A stretch of DNA of 64,000 bases from Gongronella butleri (Eukaryota > Mucoromycota > Mucoromycetes > Mucorales > Cunninghamellaceae), in contig JAIWZP010000078.1 of the NCBI GenBank assembly GCA_025201375.1, forward strand, positions 1 through 64,000, given 5' to 3'. This document shows positions 34,501 to 46,929 of this stretch, piece after piece. Positions within the stretch are counted from its first letter, which is position 1, and every line of letters begins with the position of its first letter. The translations under genes were made by a program, and so were the position numbers. The notes beneath the pieces were generated by a model. It did no database searches and had not been told where the DNA came from. It saw nothing but the letters and a program-made list of their open reading frames with translations.

Positions 34501-36083
34501 ACGCATGCACGAAGCAACGACGGCGCTCGAAGATCGCACACAAAAAATGGATGTGCTTCACGATGAGCTCGAGCAGCATCTCACATTGTTGGGCGCCACA
34601 GCCATCGAAGACAAACTGCAAGATGGTGTCCCCGAGTGCATTGATGACTTGCGCCACGCAGGCATCAAGATCTGGGTCTTGACCGGCGACAAGCTCGAGA
34701 CGGCCATCAATATTGGCTATTCGTGTAATTTGCTCGACACGTCCCTGGAAATCCTCGTGGTACGTGGAGGCGGCGGTGCCAAGGACGACGCAAAGGCCAC
34801 CACCGAGGAGACCCATGGCGAGGATGCCCCGGAAACGCAAGAAGGAGCATCCATTGCCAGCCAATTCGCGTCGGCAATGAAAAAACAGCAAGCAGCCGCC
34901 GAGGACGCGCACTTTGGTCTTGTGATTGACGGTGCCGCGCTGACCGAAGTGTTTGACGACGGTAATGACGAGCTCAAGCTGCAACTCGTGGACATTGCCG
35001 TGCAGTGCAAGAGCGTTGTGTGCTGCCGTGTCAGCCCGCTGCAAAAGGCCCTTGTCGTCGAGCTGATCCGCACGCACAAGAAGGTCGTGACGCTTGCCGT
35101 CGGCGACGGTGCAAACGACGTGTCCATGATTCAAGCCGCCAACGTGGGCGTCGGCATTGCCGGTCAAGAGGGCGTCCAGGCATCCATGGCCGCCGATTAC
35201 GCCATTGCCCAATTCCGCTTCCTTCGCAAGCTCCTGCTCGTCCAGGGCCATTGGAATTACGAACGCATCTCCGAGATGATCCTCAACTTCTTTTTCAAAA
35301 ACGTGTTTTGGGTCTTTCCTTCGCTCTGGTTCCAAATTTACAGTCAATTCTCAGGCAACATCTTTTACGACTACTCGTTCCTGCAGCTGTACAATCTGTT
35401 GTTCACTGTCGCCCCTGTCTGCGTCTTGGGTAATTGAAAAAAAGGGGAGGGACCCGCAAAAAAAAAACTTCTGTACACGCGAACTCATTTTTTTACTGTT
35501 TTTCTTCTTCTTTTTCTTGCTCACCATCCCATCAGGCGCTACGGATCAGGATATCACGTCAAAGTACTTGCAAAAATACCCGCAGGCGTACTTGATTGGA
35601 CTCAAACAGACGCTTTACACAAAATGGCGCTTTTGGATCTACTTTTTCGACGGCGTGTGGATGTCAGTGGTCGTGTTTTACGCGTTCTTCTTCTCGTACC
35701 AAGTCAACCCGAATCCGCAGGGGTTGCCCGAGTCGGGTCTGCAAATGTCCACGTCTGTTGCCGTCACAGCCGTTGTTTTGGCCAACATGATGCCCGGGTT
35801 CAACACATACTATTGGACTTGGTTCCAATGGGTGTTTGTCATCCTGGAAATCGCCATCATTTTCCTCTGGGTCGTCATCTATGGCGCCTTTATTAATACG
35901 ACCATGTACGGCATGGCTTTCAAGGTCTTTGGTACGTGGAACTTTTGGCTCACCTTCTTTGTGGCCATTGTCGTCTCCTTTTTGCCCCGCTACGCTGTGA
36001 CCTTTGTCATCCAATGGTGGTTCCCGGACGTCATGCACCAGGTGCGCCACATTGAATTCTCGAGTAAGAGGCGGAAACATTGA
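31519..36083 (+). CDS. P4-ATPase (phospholipid flippase), Dnf1/Dnf2-like
   Basis: 1360 residues from exons 31519-32637, 32704-32855, 32935-33010, 33155-33223, 33311-35429 and 35536-36083. Key parts in order: FVTNRIRTSKYTWYTFVPK and FEQFRRAANMYFL (entry to TM1-2), DLDGETNLKPR in the actuator domain, FQNIIPISLYVSIEFVKTFQ (TM3-4), the phosphorylation motif DKTGTLTRN with Asp488, YKAESPDEAALV, CKGADNIMF, KIWVLTGDK and VGDGANDVSMIQ near residue 1069, then the C-terminal membrane domain. It moves phospholipids to the cytosolic leaflet and normally needs a Cdc50-type partner. Odd points are a charged insert in the actuator (KTTKKKHKNDENDEND) and a Gln-rich, basic insert around residues 655-720 in the nucleotide-binding domain. 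The fungal class is inferred from the TM4 and P-site context. Confidence 0.95.
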
Positions 36084-36365
36084 GCGACACCCCTCGTTTA
36101 GTTTTATCCCCGCCCTTTTTGTACTAGTTATTGCCTATTCCTTTGCACTACGCATGTCTTTTTGTATTTTTACAGTAGGAGGAATCATGCCCCACCTTTT
36201 TTTGCATCTACTTTTTTTTTATTTGTTGTATTCGATTAAATTGCATGCATTTTGCTGAACTTTTCATGTTGCACTATAATACAATATGCGCACACTGACA
36301 ATTCCGCGCCTTCTCGTTCGAAAAAACTCAATCTGGCGGTACTGCAATCGTTATTTGAGCCATGC
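36084..36365. other. Flippase 3' flank
   Basis: T-rich DNA downstream of the flippase stop, leading into repeat B. No gene seen. Confidence 0.4.
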
Positions 36366-37880
36366 TGGAAGGCACATCGGGAGAAACGCGTAAAATATTA
36401 TTTTGGCTCTGGGGTTTCACTAGCAAAACGCGAATCTCGAGATTTCTCAAGAATCACAGATCCGATTTGCGAAAAAACTTGGAACCATCGGAATCTTGAG
36501 CCAAAGCTCCACTGGTCTAAATTTGACGCCATATGGTCTGGATCATCGGGAGAAACGCGTAGAATATTATTTGGCTGTGGGTTTTCTCTAGCAAACACGA
36601 ATATCGAGATTTCTCGTGACTGGGTGAACCGATTCATGAAAAAAATTAGCAACGTTGGAGAATTGAATTTTCCATCATCTGGTCCAAATTTGGGGCCAGA
36701 TGAGCAAGTTTCTGAGGAAGCGCCAGTTTCATAGGCGTAAAGGGGGTAAAACCACCAACATTTGGTCTCGTACAGCTGCAACGGCTGAGCGCCACTATAT
36801 CATACCGTATGTGAGACACCTCAAATGAATCGGCGGGCAAACGCGGTAAAAGCGCTTGTGGTTTGGGGACATCGCGTCAAGTTTTCGGCGAGTTAGCTTT
36901 CAGGGAGAGTTTTGATTCTGTTTTGGCTTTGAATGTACGCAAAATGCATTTTCTCAAGACTCTGCGATCCGATCTCTAAAAATTTTTGGAATCATCGAAG
37001 TTTAGGGTCACTCTCCACTGGTATGAATGTGGCGTCATACGGTCAGATTCATCGGGAGAAACGCGTACGTAAAATACTTTTTTGCTCTGGTGGACTTTCA
37101 CTAGCAAACACGAATCTCGAGATTTCTCGAGACTGGGTGATCCGATTCGCGAAAAAAATTAGCAACGTTGGAGAATTGAATTTTCCATCATCTGGTCCAA
37201 ATTTGGGGCCAGATGAGCAGGTTTCTGAGGAAGCGCCAGTTTCATAGGCGTAAAGGGGGTAAAACCGCCGCCAACATTATTTGGTCTCGTAGTACAGCTG
37301 CAACGGCTGAGCGCCACGATATGTGAGACACCTCAAATGAATCAGCGGGCAAACGCGGTTACAGTAAAGCGCTTGCGGTTTGAGGACATCGCATTAAGTT
37401 TTCGGCGAGATAGCCTTCAGGCTTCAGGGGCCGTTTTAACCCTGATTTTATAAAAAGTGCATTTTCTCAGGACTGAACCATCTGATTTGCAAAAAAAAAA
37501 ACTTGGCATTATTGGAGGCTTGAGTCGAGTATCCACTGGTCTAGATTTTTAGAAGCTATCATCCTGCAAGGCTCATCGGGAGAAACTCGTATCATAAAAT
37601 ACAGTATTATTTGGCTGATTGGCTCTGGGTTTTCACTACTACGCACGCCCGTACTACTGTACTACTGTAGCAAACACGAATCTCGAGATTTCTCGAGACT
37701 ACAGTAAGTGATCCGATTCGCGAAAAAAAATTACAGTATCACAGGTTCATCATATTGTAGCAACGTTGGAGAATTGAATAATAATTTTCCATCATCATCT
37801 GGTCCTAATTTGGGGCCAGATAAGCAAGAAGTTTCTGAAGAAGCGCCAGTTTCATAGGCATACAGTAGTATTTCCGGATC
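36366..37880. repeat. Repeat B degenerate tandem array
   Basis: The anchor CATCGGGAGAAAC recurs at 36375, 36544, 37050 and 37574. The two full intervals are 506 and 524 bp, and the first is a truncated 169 bp. Each full unit continues with GGTTTTC-CTAGCAAACACGAAT, CGAGATTTCTCG, GATTCrCGAAAAAAATTA, GCAACGTTGGAGAATTGAAT, then CATCTGGTCCAAATTTGG, GAAGCGCCAGTTTCATAGG and GCAACGGCTGAGCGCCAC. Short frames inside (for example 61-104 residues) repeat with the unit and are not genes. The last unit carries most TAC(A/T)GTA insertions. Confidence 0.9.
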
Positions 37881-38354
37881 ATACTGTTGTATCAAGACCA
37901 TCCGCATGACCATCAAGAAAAGGAATTATGATAGAAAAAAAGTATAAAAAGGGACCATTGTCGAGAAATAAATCCTTTTACTGTACTACAGTACGTATGA
38001 TATTCTCTTTCTTTTCATTTCTTCACGTCTGGAAACTTTTTCCATCCCCTCCGCTTCTTTCTTCATCATCATCCCAGTTGCGTTGCATCCTTCTTACCAT
38101 TCCTTTCGCCACTTTCGAGTTTCGACCTTTTGCATCTTCTTCTTACTCTTGCTTGGCACCCTTGATCCCCTCTATTATCATATCCTTTGTTACTGTATTA
38201 TTAGTTATTACTACAGTATTTTATTTTTATTACGTAAATAATTTATAAACGATGATGCTTTTGTATTTTTTTGACGATGCTTACGTTTATTAAGAAGAGC
38301 CGCCGAGACCTGACAGACTACACACTACAGTAAGAGTCAAGACAGACCCCCGCC
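37881..38354. other. Spacer rich in TACTGTA/TACAGTA words
   Basis: T-rich DNA between repeats B and C with repeated TACTGTA, TACAGTA and ACTACAGTA words. No gene is supported. Confidence 0.45.
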
Positions 38355-38580
38355 GCCCGATTATTTTTTTTTGGACTCGAAAATGCCAAAAACCTCCTAC
38401 TGTACGTCCCGGTATTTGTACTATTTTGCATTCATCTGTCCATCTGCATGGTCGACCTCGCTCAAAAATAGCCGCATCAAATTCATCAGCAGCGTATATT
38501 TTGCAACAAAAAAGCTTTAACTCCCAAAGCGCTGCGACCACTTTTGAAAAATTCAGGGGTCACTCAGGGGTCACACATTT
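38355..38580. repeat. Repeat C, copy 2
   Basis: Partner of 2540-2760 with the same order of landmarks. It lacks the TACAGTA of copy 1 at the AGCGCTGCGACC site but has its own TACTGTA at a position (near 38398) where copy 1 has none. Confidence 0.7.
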
Positions 38581-39689
38581 CAATCTCAGAAAATGCCAAA
38601 TTTGGGAATTTTCGAACTCCGAGTGATCAATGCATCCCAAGTAGGTAACTCCGACCATTTGCTACAGTATTGGCAGACGACAAAATGCAAGGTTGCCCCA
38701 ACAACGTAGAAAAAATGTCCAAAAAGTGACGCATGATGAACGGCGATCGACTGAGAAAAGTGCCTACTTTGGCCAAGATTTTTTGCAAAAATTTAAGGTT
38801 TGACACTTCCAAATTTAGGTGCATAAATTGCATGGAAATTTTTTTCTGTTCTATTTTTTTTGCAGGTTTTTGTGCGCTGTATGTGTGTATGATAGAGTGG
38901 CGTGGGCTGCTGCAAGCTGGTGAAATGACCGATGCAAAAAGTTAAAACCCAAGCTAGCGCCCTGCAAGTCATCTCATTAGATGCTTTGCCCCCCTGTTTT
39001 TTATTAAATCTGAAATAAAAATCGGGGGTTGACTGGACAGTAGTCGAGTAAATCGCCATTGAATTTTTTGTTGAAAAATTGTATTTCCTCGGCCAGTTTT
39101 GATCAGATTGCCGTGAAACTTGTTTCATTCTATGATGATTCAGCAGCAGCATTTGGCACGTTAAAAGCATTGCTAGTTATTTTTCCAGTTGTCGAGAAAA
39201 GCATCTTTGAAGATTGATCCAATGTTTGATCGACTTTTGCAAGCGGGCAAAGTTCATTCATCGGGAAAGCAAACAATCAGGAAATGACACCCGAGTGCGT
39301 CTCTTTCGATCGGTGCCATTTCACCGCGATCCACAAAATATTTTGAGAGACTCGTGCGGATTTGTGGAAATGTCAGAATTTTGGATTCATCTGCACAATG
39401 ACTCGGTCGACTCCTGGTTTGAACGGTTTTTCAAAGAGTCGCGTCGGTAAAACATTAAATGTGTAGATTTTGGGCCACCCAAGCAACCACGGTGATTTGT
39501 GGCATTTAATTCTGCATTTGTAAAAATGTCGAGATTTCGAATTCATCTGTAAAACGATCCAGTCAATCTTAATAAGTTTTCATGTTGTTGTGTTGTTGAA
39601 TAAGGCGCGGCGAAATATTCAAAGGGCAAAGGTTGGGAGGCAATCGATTCACGATTTGTGTTGGTGGTCATCATCCATGCATGGATTTG
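38581..39689. other. Gene-poor sequence between repeats C and A
   Basis: About 1.1 kb of AT-rich, degenerate sequence in the style of block A, including GGTCGACTCCTGGTTTG near 39408. No gene is supported. Confidence 0.4.
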
Positions 39690-40259
39690 TGCCAAATGCC
39701 AATTCTTGAAAACGGCGCATGCCACGAAAACGGCCCGATCAACATCTGGTTTTTTAATTTTTCTTTCAAAGAGAGACGCTGAAAAAGCCAAGTGGCAAAG
39801 TTTGGCGATGATCGAATCATGATTTTACCACGAAATGAATTTTACAAAAACGCGCTACAGCCAAATTTTCAGCAATGCCGTGCTTCCCGACAAACCACAT
39901 GGTTGACCTTCGGTTTTTTATTTTTTTTCTGAGAAGAGAGGGGCAACATCCACTACATGTAAAAGTTTCGTGGCGTTGCGATGAGCCCTTGCTTGGCGAC
40001 GATTTTTTTTTCAAATTTAGAAAAAAAAAGGTGGGTCAGGTCAAAATGTATCTGGAGGGGTCCCCCGCTTTGAGACGTTCAGGTCTCTCAAATCCGTTTG
40101 GCAACCTACACATTGGACATCTGAGAGTCATATCATTAGGTGCGTTGACCCCTTCTCTCTAAGCAAATCTGCAATAAAAATCGGAGGTCGATCAAGCTGT
40201 TTTCGAGGAATGGGCAATCAAAGCCAAATGTTAGAAAAAATATTTCTGCATCACTTTTG

Positions 40260-41024
40260 CGCGACCCGTCGAACACCACCGACCCACTGCTCAGCTTCTT
40301 TGGTGGCGCCTTGCATCGCGGATACGCGACAGATGATCTATGGACTGCGGCCGCAGCGCCTACCCCTCGCCTTGCAACAACTTTCCCCTGGCGAAAACGC
40401 ATGGAATTGATCCTCGATTCCATACGAGACACGCCAGGCTGGGCCTCAGATGCCTTGACGAGACGCGCATACCTTCATACCCCGCTCTCCAAGAAACCAG
40501 TACCGATTGGTGCCGCCACACCGAAATTGACGCGCCACACCATGCATCCGCGTTTTCAACTGCCCCCAGCGACGCCCAGACACCATCAAGCGGGACCCCG
40601 TGTCACGCCATATCGTGATGAGTGCGAGCCGAAGGATTGGAAGAGACTGTGGGGCCACCCCGCCATCTCACACCGCACACTCACGATTTGGTGGCGTTTG
40701 TTACATGAAAGTCTCCCCACCGCAGCCCATCTTTACCGCCACAACAACATCCACGCGCCCACGCCCGCATGCAGCTGCTGCACTCACCCAGCTGAAGATG
40801 ACATGCACATGATTTTCAATTGCCCCCCGAAACTTGCGATTTGGACTCGCAAACGCATGGAATTCAACGTCCACGTCCATGACACGAAGATCCGAGACTG
40901 GCTATGCCACCCCTCCCGCTGCCCCCCGGATAACCTCCCCTTCATGAACGATTCCATCCTCGCTGTCTGGAAATACCACGTTAAAAATGTTATTAACAAG
41001 GAATCCACGACTTTGACAGGCTAA
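40260..41024 (+). pseudogene. LINE ORF2 C-terminal fragment with zinc-binding (zf-RVT) domain
   Basis: About 254 codons open from the truncation point to a stop, without an ATG of its own. The C-terminal third reads WWRLLHESLPTAAHLYRHN, then ACSCCTHPAEDDMHMIFNCP, the CxxC...HxxxxC zinc module that follows the reverse transcriptase domain in many LINEs (Tad/I/Jockey-like groups). The catalytic reverse transcriptase and endonuclease parts are missing, so this copy cannot move by itself. The frame is intact, which suggests a recent insertion. Confidence 0.85.
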
Positions 41025-41166
41025 AACGCCCTTTCCCCGCCCCACGTATTGCACCCTCCCCCTTCTGTTTCCCCTTTATTCTGATTATTATATTACCCTC
41101 ACTGTTATTAATACCGAAAATGATTAGTTGAAGTCCAATAAAACTAATCATTTCATACAAAAAAAA
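40260..41166 (+). mobile_element. 5'-truncated LINE (non-LTR retrotransposon)
   Basis: Bounded by an 18-bp direct duplication ATTTCTGCATCACTTTTG at 40242-40259 and 41167-41184. The 3' end is an AATAAAACTAATC stretch followed by a short A tail. The body is an open frame with the C-terminal end of a reverse transcriptase polyprotein. A target duplication, a poly-A end and a missing 5' part are the hallmarks of target-primed reverse transcription. The G at 40259 and the A at 41167 could belong to either element or target. Confidence 0.9.
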
Positions 41167-41911
41167 ATTTCTGCATCACTTTTGGTCGTACGCTGGTGAA
41201 ACTGGGTTAATCCGACAGAGAATCGAATTCTGCATGTATTGTCACAGCAGCACGCCATCTTTTGTCTTGTCCATTGCCGAGAAAAACGAAGCTGAAATGT
41301 TTGATTGGGCGTTGCAAGCGTACAAATGTTGCGCATCGGCGTTGCCGGGCAGGGATAAAATGACCCTCTTGTGCGTGGTGTCTTTCCACTTCTTGCAAGA
41401 TTTAAGCCTGGTCGAATAGCAGCTTGACGCGCTAGAGACAAAATTGTGAATTTATGGAGTATTGTCAATTTTCTTGCCAACGGTCAGATCCATCCCCGGT
41501 TTTTACTATTGTTCTGAAAAGAGAGAGACCGAAATGCTCATATGCCAAAATTTCATGGAGCTGCAAGCACTCGATAATGCGCCACATCGATTTTCAAAAA
41601 TGACGATTTTCCATCGATTTTCCAAGGGGTATAGTCGCGAATTTTAACCTGGCAAAACGTGGTTCCTCGGATCGCGGTGCCATTCATCCACATGGAAGAA
41701 TGCGTCCATTTGCTGATGAAAATGAGTTTTTCAAAAAAGTGCAGTAAGGAAAATTGCTGTTGTAGGATTCCATTTGATAATTTTGGTTTATTTACAGCTG
41801 TGGAAAAGGAAGAGAAAAAGCAAATGGGGGGAGAAGGGGGAGACTACAGGGTAATGGTAAAAATGGGGTTGTGGCAACAAAAGTTACGAGGAAGAAGGAT
41901 TTTAGGATATT

Positions 41912-42347
41912 TCATTCATCGATATTGTGCAAGGTGCGACCAACGAGATAGTGATCTTCGCGGATGGTGTCGATCCATTGGCGGCTGATGCGTGAGCCGG
42001 CCCTGCCAATGTAGTAGCCGCCGAGACCGATCATGCTCACGGGGTACATGAGCTGCACTATCCGGATGCGCACAGCCATGTCGCTGGGGGCTAAAAAAGA
42101 GAGAGAGAGAGAGAAAAAAAAAAAAGAGGATGAGATTGCGCGCGTCCCTTGAAACTCGAATTCTTCTATCGTACCAAGAATGTGAACATTGACGAGCGCG
42201 ACGATCAGGGGCAAGACGACAGCAGTCAAACACACGGCGGATATGGGCAGAATCACTTTTGTAAAAAGTGTTTGCATTTCCATGTGGCCGACCCCATTGC
42301 GGAAGGCCTACGAAAAAAAAAGTCAACCTATCAGCTCGATTGCCATT

Positions 42348-42387
<40 letters not shown>

Positions 42388-45300
42388 TACGCGCGACTTA
42401 CACGATGGAGATTTGCTTGCAGGGGATTGGCGGGAACGATTTGTAAAGTACAATGTACGAGGATGGTGCAAGCGAAGCCGCGGATCCAGAGGGCGACGGG
42501 GTCGATATGGGGGATTTTGTCGCCGAGGGCGCGGAAGGGCAGATCAAAGTACAGCTCGACAATGAGGCCGAGGAGCATGGGCATCACAAAGCCAAAGGCG
42601 ATCAAGACGCAGAGCCATTTGCAGACGAGCACGGACAAATCGCGGACATGCTGAACGAGGCGGTGGAAACGATCGCCGGGCCCGTCGTGCCAGATATCCT
42701 GTGCAGCGAGGAGGACGCGGATGACAAAGGTGCCTATGAGAAGGAGGATGGCGGCGCCCGTGAGGAAAGGGTACATATCATGGAGAGGTTGGCGGATGCC
42801 GAGGGCGTGCTTGAAGAGATAGCGGCCGAGGGCGAGCGGCGCAATGGCCGAAAAGCAGAGCACGGCGCTTCCAGAAAGCCAGAGGGCGAGCAGAAACCCG
42901 TAAGCGCGTGCTCTAAAGTGCGGTGGCAGGTAGACAATGGTCGTGTTGCGTTGGATGGAGCCATCCGGGTGTCTGCGCGTGGCCGGGTGGCCGCGCACGC
43001 GGTCGATTTCATGGACGAATTGCAAGGTGTCTGGGTCGACAGGCACGAGCATGCGTCGATGCTGGCGATAAGGCACCGTGTCGTGGCTGGGCGCGCACAC
43101 AAATTGCCCATCCCACTCAAACACACCGTGACGACTCGACAAATAGATGGGCTCGGTTCGTGTCGGCCTTGCAGGGTCATCGCTTGCCGCAGGATACCAT
43201 GCACTCTGCAATTGTTGCTCCAAAGAAGACGATGACGCTGCCATGGATCGCCAAAAGCCAAACGGCGAGTCGTACGTGATCACGCCTTCCTCATCGAGTC
43301 GCCGTTCGCCAAACATGTAATGCGACAACCGCAATTGGCGGCAAAGGAAGCGCATCCATTGGCTCGCACACGTTTTGATCAATGGACGCGGGTTCAAATA
43401 CTTGTACACCGCAGGCAGTGCCACCTGGATCAGAATGATGTCGAATGGCATGATCGACAGCGGTTTTCTAAAAGAGGGTCGGGGGGGGGAAGGTAAGATG
43501 AGTCGTCTCCCTTATAGGTTTTTTTTTTTCCTTTTTTCTTTTTTCTTTGGGCGCTTTACGTGAGATTCCATTGCAATGGTAGCAGATCGCGTGCCAGGAA
43601 GCGGATGGCTTGGACGAGGCCGCCAATGCCGACGACAATGAAGATGGTATACATGAGTCCGCTTGTTGCGAGCTTTTTGAATTGGTAGGTGACGGGTCTT
43701 TCGATGATTTCGCGGATTGGGTTGAATTGGGGGTCGTTTGGATCGCGGATGAACCACATGACGCCGGGGCGGATGATGCCGCGGATGGAGGTGACCATGA
43801 GGGCGAACATGAAGATGAAGGCGGTGCCGATGAACCAATGGAAAAAGACTGAGGACACGGGGTGAGCGAGCAGATAATCGGCTTGGAGCCAATAGGGAGC
43901 GGCTGCATTGGCGACGAGCAGCGACATGGTGCAGAGATCGAGCATGAAACCGCACACAACGGGGAACATGAACAGTTCCAAGACCATGAACAAGCCGACC
44001 TTGAGGATTAAATATTGCTGGTGGACAGTGCCCTTGATGCGCTCGCCAAGCAATGGCCGGATCCACGGATGCGTCACGTAGAAATAACTGGAAAAGATCA
44101 CGACAAAGTAGCCAATCACAATGCACAGCAGATGATCCCAGCCAGACGTGCCGGTCGCCACTTGCTGGTACTTTTTAAACGCGACAACGAGCGTTGGTTC
44201 GATCTGGTTGATGCCGTGCAGCAGCGAAGTCATGGCGCTTTGTAGAGAGACCGATGGAGCTGCGCTCAAGACGCGTGAGAGCAATGTGGGCGTCGCCGAG
44301 GGTGACGCGAGCGTGGCATTGGACGATGTCGTGTTGGAAACGGCGGAAAGATGTTGGATGAGCACGACACATGCATGTTGCCACGCGACAGGCACCTTGT
44401 CCTGCACCGTCTTGACCACTTCATCTGCACTGATCACCAATTGCGGCCACACAACGTCTGTGCAAAAGTTGATCAGCCAATCTAGCACTGGGTCTGTCAC
44501 CATCGTGATCACCGCCAGCGGCACGCGCACCACATCGATCAGATCCGCCTATTTTTTTTTAAGAGAAAATCAGAAACAGAGGAAAAAAAAAAGAACCCAA
44601 AATAAAAAGAAATACCCACTTTTTTTTTTTTTTTTTTTTTTTCCTCCAATGACTCCAATTTCCCCAATTTTTGATTGATTTTTTACCATGATGAATGTCA
44701 TGCCAATGAGGTAGGGCATCCAGACGGTGACGCCGAGGCAGACGCTGATAAGAAAGGCGATGAGCATGACGTTTTGGACGAGTCTGGCCAGGCCACCGCG
44801 CAAGCCGACAGCATCGAGAATATCAAGCATGTCTTCGACATTGGCGACATTTTCAATGTCATTGTCATTGTCGTCTTCGGGGTCTTGGTCGACGTCATTG
44901 TCGACTTGTTCACGAGCATTGTTGAGTGGAGGGTGTGGTGGCGCGTCTTCCCCGTCGGTATCGTCACCAATGTCTGCTGGAGGTGCGTGGTGATGGTGGT
45001 GGAAGGCGGCGCGGGCGCGTTCATGATCGTCTGGCGGCAGCGGCTGGTGTTGAAAGTGTAAATGTGGCGAATCTGCGGGCAATGGGGTGTCTGGTGTGAA
45101 TTCGTCGTCGAGCATGGCGGGCTGCAGCTCTGCGTGGTGCAATCGCGGAGCCCCTGGGACAGACGACGACGACGCGGCGCCTGCTTGAGCATAGTACGGG
45201 TGGTGGGGGCGGTGGTGGAACGGATGGCGCGGGCCGTGATCGAGAGGTTCGGCGCTCATGGCGCGATGTGGCTGCGGGGTCGGCGGATCGGCAAACATGG

Positions 45301-46688
45301 ACGTGCTTGGCGGCGCAGAAGTCGCACGCATGTACCGTGCAGCCTGGTCGTCGTCGTCCATGCCGTGCAACACGCGTCGTTCAGGCAACGAATCGCTATG
45401 CCGGTCAAATGCGTCGGAATCGACTCCTTCGTCATCGTCTTCATCGTCCATCGACTCCCAACTGCCGTCGTCCGAAGTGTCATCCCATGGAATGATCTCG
45501 TGACGCGCAGGACGGAAACCGTGCTCGCGCAATTGCCCCTGTAATGCCTCAATTTGATGCAAAAGCACAGGATCGTCGCCCTCCAGCGCGTCATGATCGT
45601 CCACGGCACCTTCTTCCTCATCGAGAAGCGCGTCGTCATGGTCCGCAAGCACATCCTCCGGTACATTTTGTACAATCCATTCGCGTAAATGGAAAATCGC
45701 AACAAACACAACCACAACCACGCATGTGATCACCTGCCCTTGGAAGCAGTCAGAAACGATCACCCTAATTTTGATTGAAAAAGAGACAAATGGGTATCAG
45801 GCCGGCCGACGCGTTTGTTCCCGCCTCCCCCCCTCCTCACCCATTTTTTTTTGCCTTTCTTTTTCTCTCCCCCTCCCCTTTTTTTCCAACTTACTTGATG
45901 TCGTCCAGCCTGATGGTATAGCCAAAGAGACGAACAACAGCAACCAGGGACCCTTTGGTCGCATTATGGATGTGGTGATGGCGCATGAGCGTGTGATTGA
46001 CAAAGGATGGAGGCTCTTGGATGGCGGTGTAATTGCGCTGGAGCACGAGAAGTGACGAGCTGGCGAATTGCTGCCATTTAGCCAGACGGAAGAGCAGCAC
46101 GTGGCCCGACCAAAAGTAAAAGCGCCAGACAGTGACCGTGAAATAAGGAAGGACGAGGAGCCATAGGCACGCGACAAGCAAGGTGCGCAGCATCCGCAGC
46201 ACGCCCTGGCCCACCTTTTTAAAGAATTGTAGCACAAACAGCTGCACAGGAATGCGCTCGGGCATGTCGCGTCGATACACTAGAGCGAAAAAAAAAATCG
46301 CAATTGAGCATCCAGGCCAATGGCTAATGGCCAAATTTTTTTTGTTTTACCTGGGGAAAACATGTATTCGTGTTCACAGAGCTCACAATACTTTTTCCGG
46401 CTATGGGACAACCATTCTGTCAAGCTAGACGGCGAGAAAAAAAGGAAAAAATGAGAGGAAAAGCGAAAAAATGAGATTGAGCATGCTTTTGAACGCCTCA
46501 AAACAAGGGCTGGGCTTACCACTCTTGATGCACGTAGCGAATGGATCCCGAGCACTTGCAAGGATGATACAAGGGTTGGTGGGCGGTCCCTTCACAGCGG
46601 CATACCCTACAAATAGCTATAAAAAATAGAAAAAAAAACATCAACGACGCGTGTTTCCAACAAAAAAACGAATACCTTCTGCTTCCAT
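41912..46688 (-). CDS. Doa10/MARCH6-type ER membrane ubiquitin ligase
   Basis: 1337 residues from nine exons: 46688-46676, 46616-46520, 46424-46351, 46279-45895, 45764-44687, 44548-43560, 43467-42402, 42307-42175 and 42090-41912. The N-terminus is a complete RING-CH domain: [20 protein letters not shown], then [14 protein letters not shown] and [12 protein letters not shown]. Many membrane helices follow, and the C-terminus ends [17 protein letters not shown], the conserved C-terminal element of the family. Doa10 ubiquitylates ER and soluble degradation substrates. Between the early helices, about residues 215-510 form a long acidic loop with DDDDD runs, His clusters (FHHHHHAPP) and many Pro. 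Coding exon 1 is 13 nt. An intron near 42350-42386 holds a 37-nt homopolymer. Divergent with the transporter gene, 241 bp away. Confidence 0.95.
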
Positions 46689-46929
46689 GGGGGCAAGAGC
46701 AAGACGAGGGATGCAAATGAAAGAGAAATAAAAAAAAAACGAGACGAAGGGGGGAAGGAAAAAGAAGGAAAAACGACCAAAAAAAAAAAGGCACCCCTCT
46801 TTTTGGGTTCCAAATCTCCAAAGCGCTATAAAAAGAGATCTGGCGGGATTTGAATCAGTGCACACTTCTTCTTCCTCTTCAAGCCAGCGAAAGAAAGAAA
46901 GGAAGAAATAAAAAAAAGGCAGCTTTTGG

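Larger units (their letters stand above)
39690..41700. repeat. Degenerate repeat block A, copy 2
   Basis: Partner of 1-1790, interrupted by the LINE fragment at 40260-41166. The flanks match across the insertion: before it AAGCCAAATGTTAGAAA, after it TTTTGGTCGTACG with GTGAAACTGG, against TTTTGGTCGCACG with GTAAAACTGG near 1249 in copy 1. It ends around CCTCGGATCGCGGTGCCA, which copy 1 shows near 1769. Confidence 0.75.

Noticed and set aside
34223..35347. 374-residue minus-strand frame
   Set aside because: Antisense shadow of the conserved catalytic domain of the flippase; the plus strand carries the DKTG, KGAD and GDGAND motifs.
36500..37250. Repeated 104-residue and similar frames in the B array ending EQVSEEAPVS
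   Set aside because: They recur only because the DNA unit repeats; they have no start context or domain, and indels break them in other units.
46840..46885. Possible minus-strand tRNA (GATTCAAATCCCGCCAGA, B-box-like)
   Set aside because: No matching 5' acceptor arm (TCTGGCG) occurs upstream within tRNA range, and the site lies in the promoter between DOA10 and the transporter.
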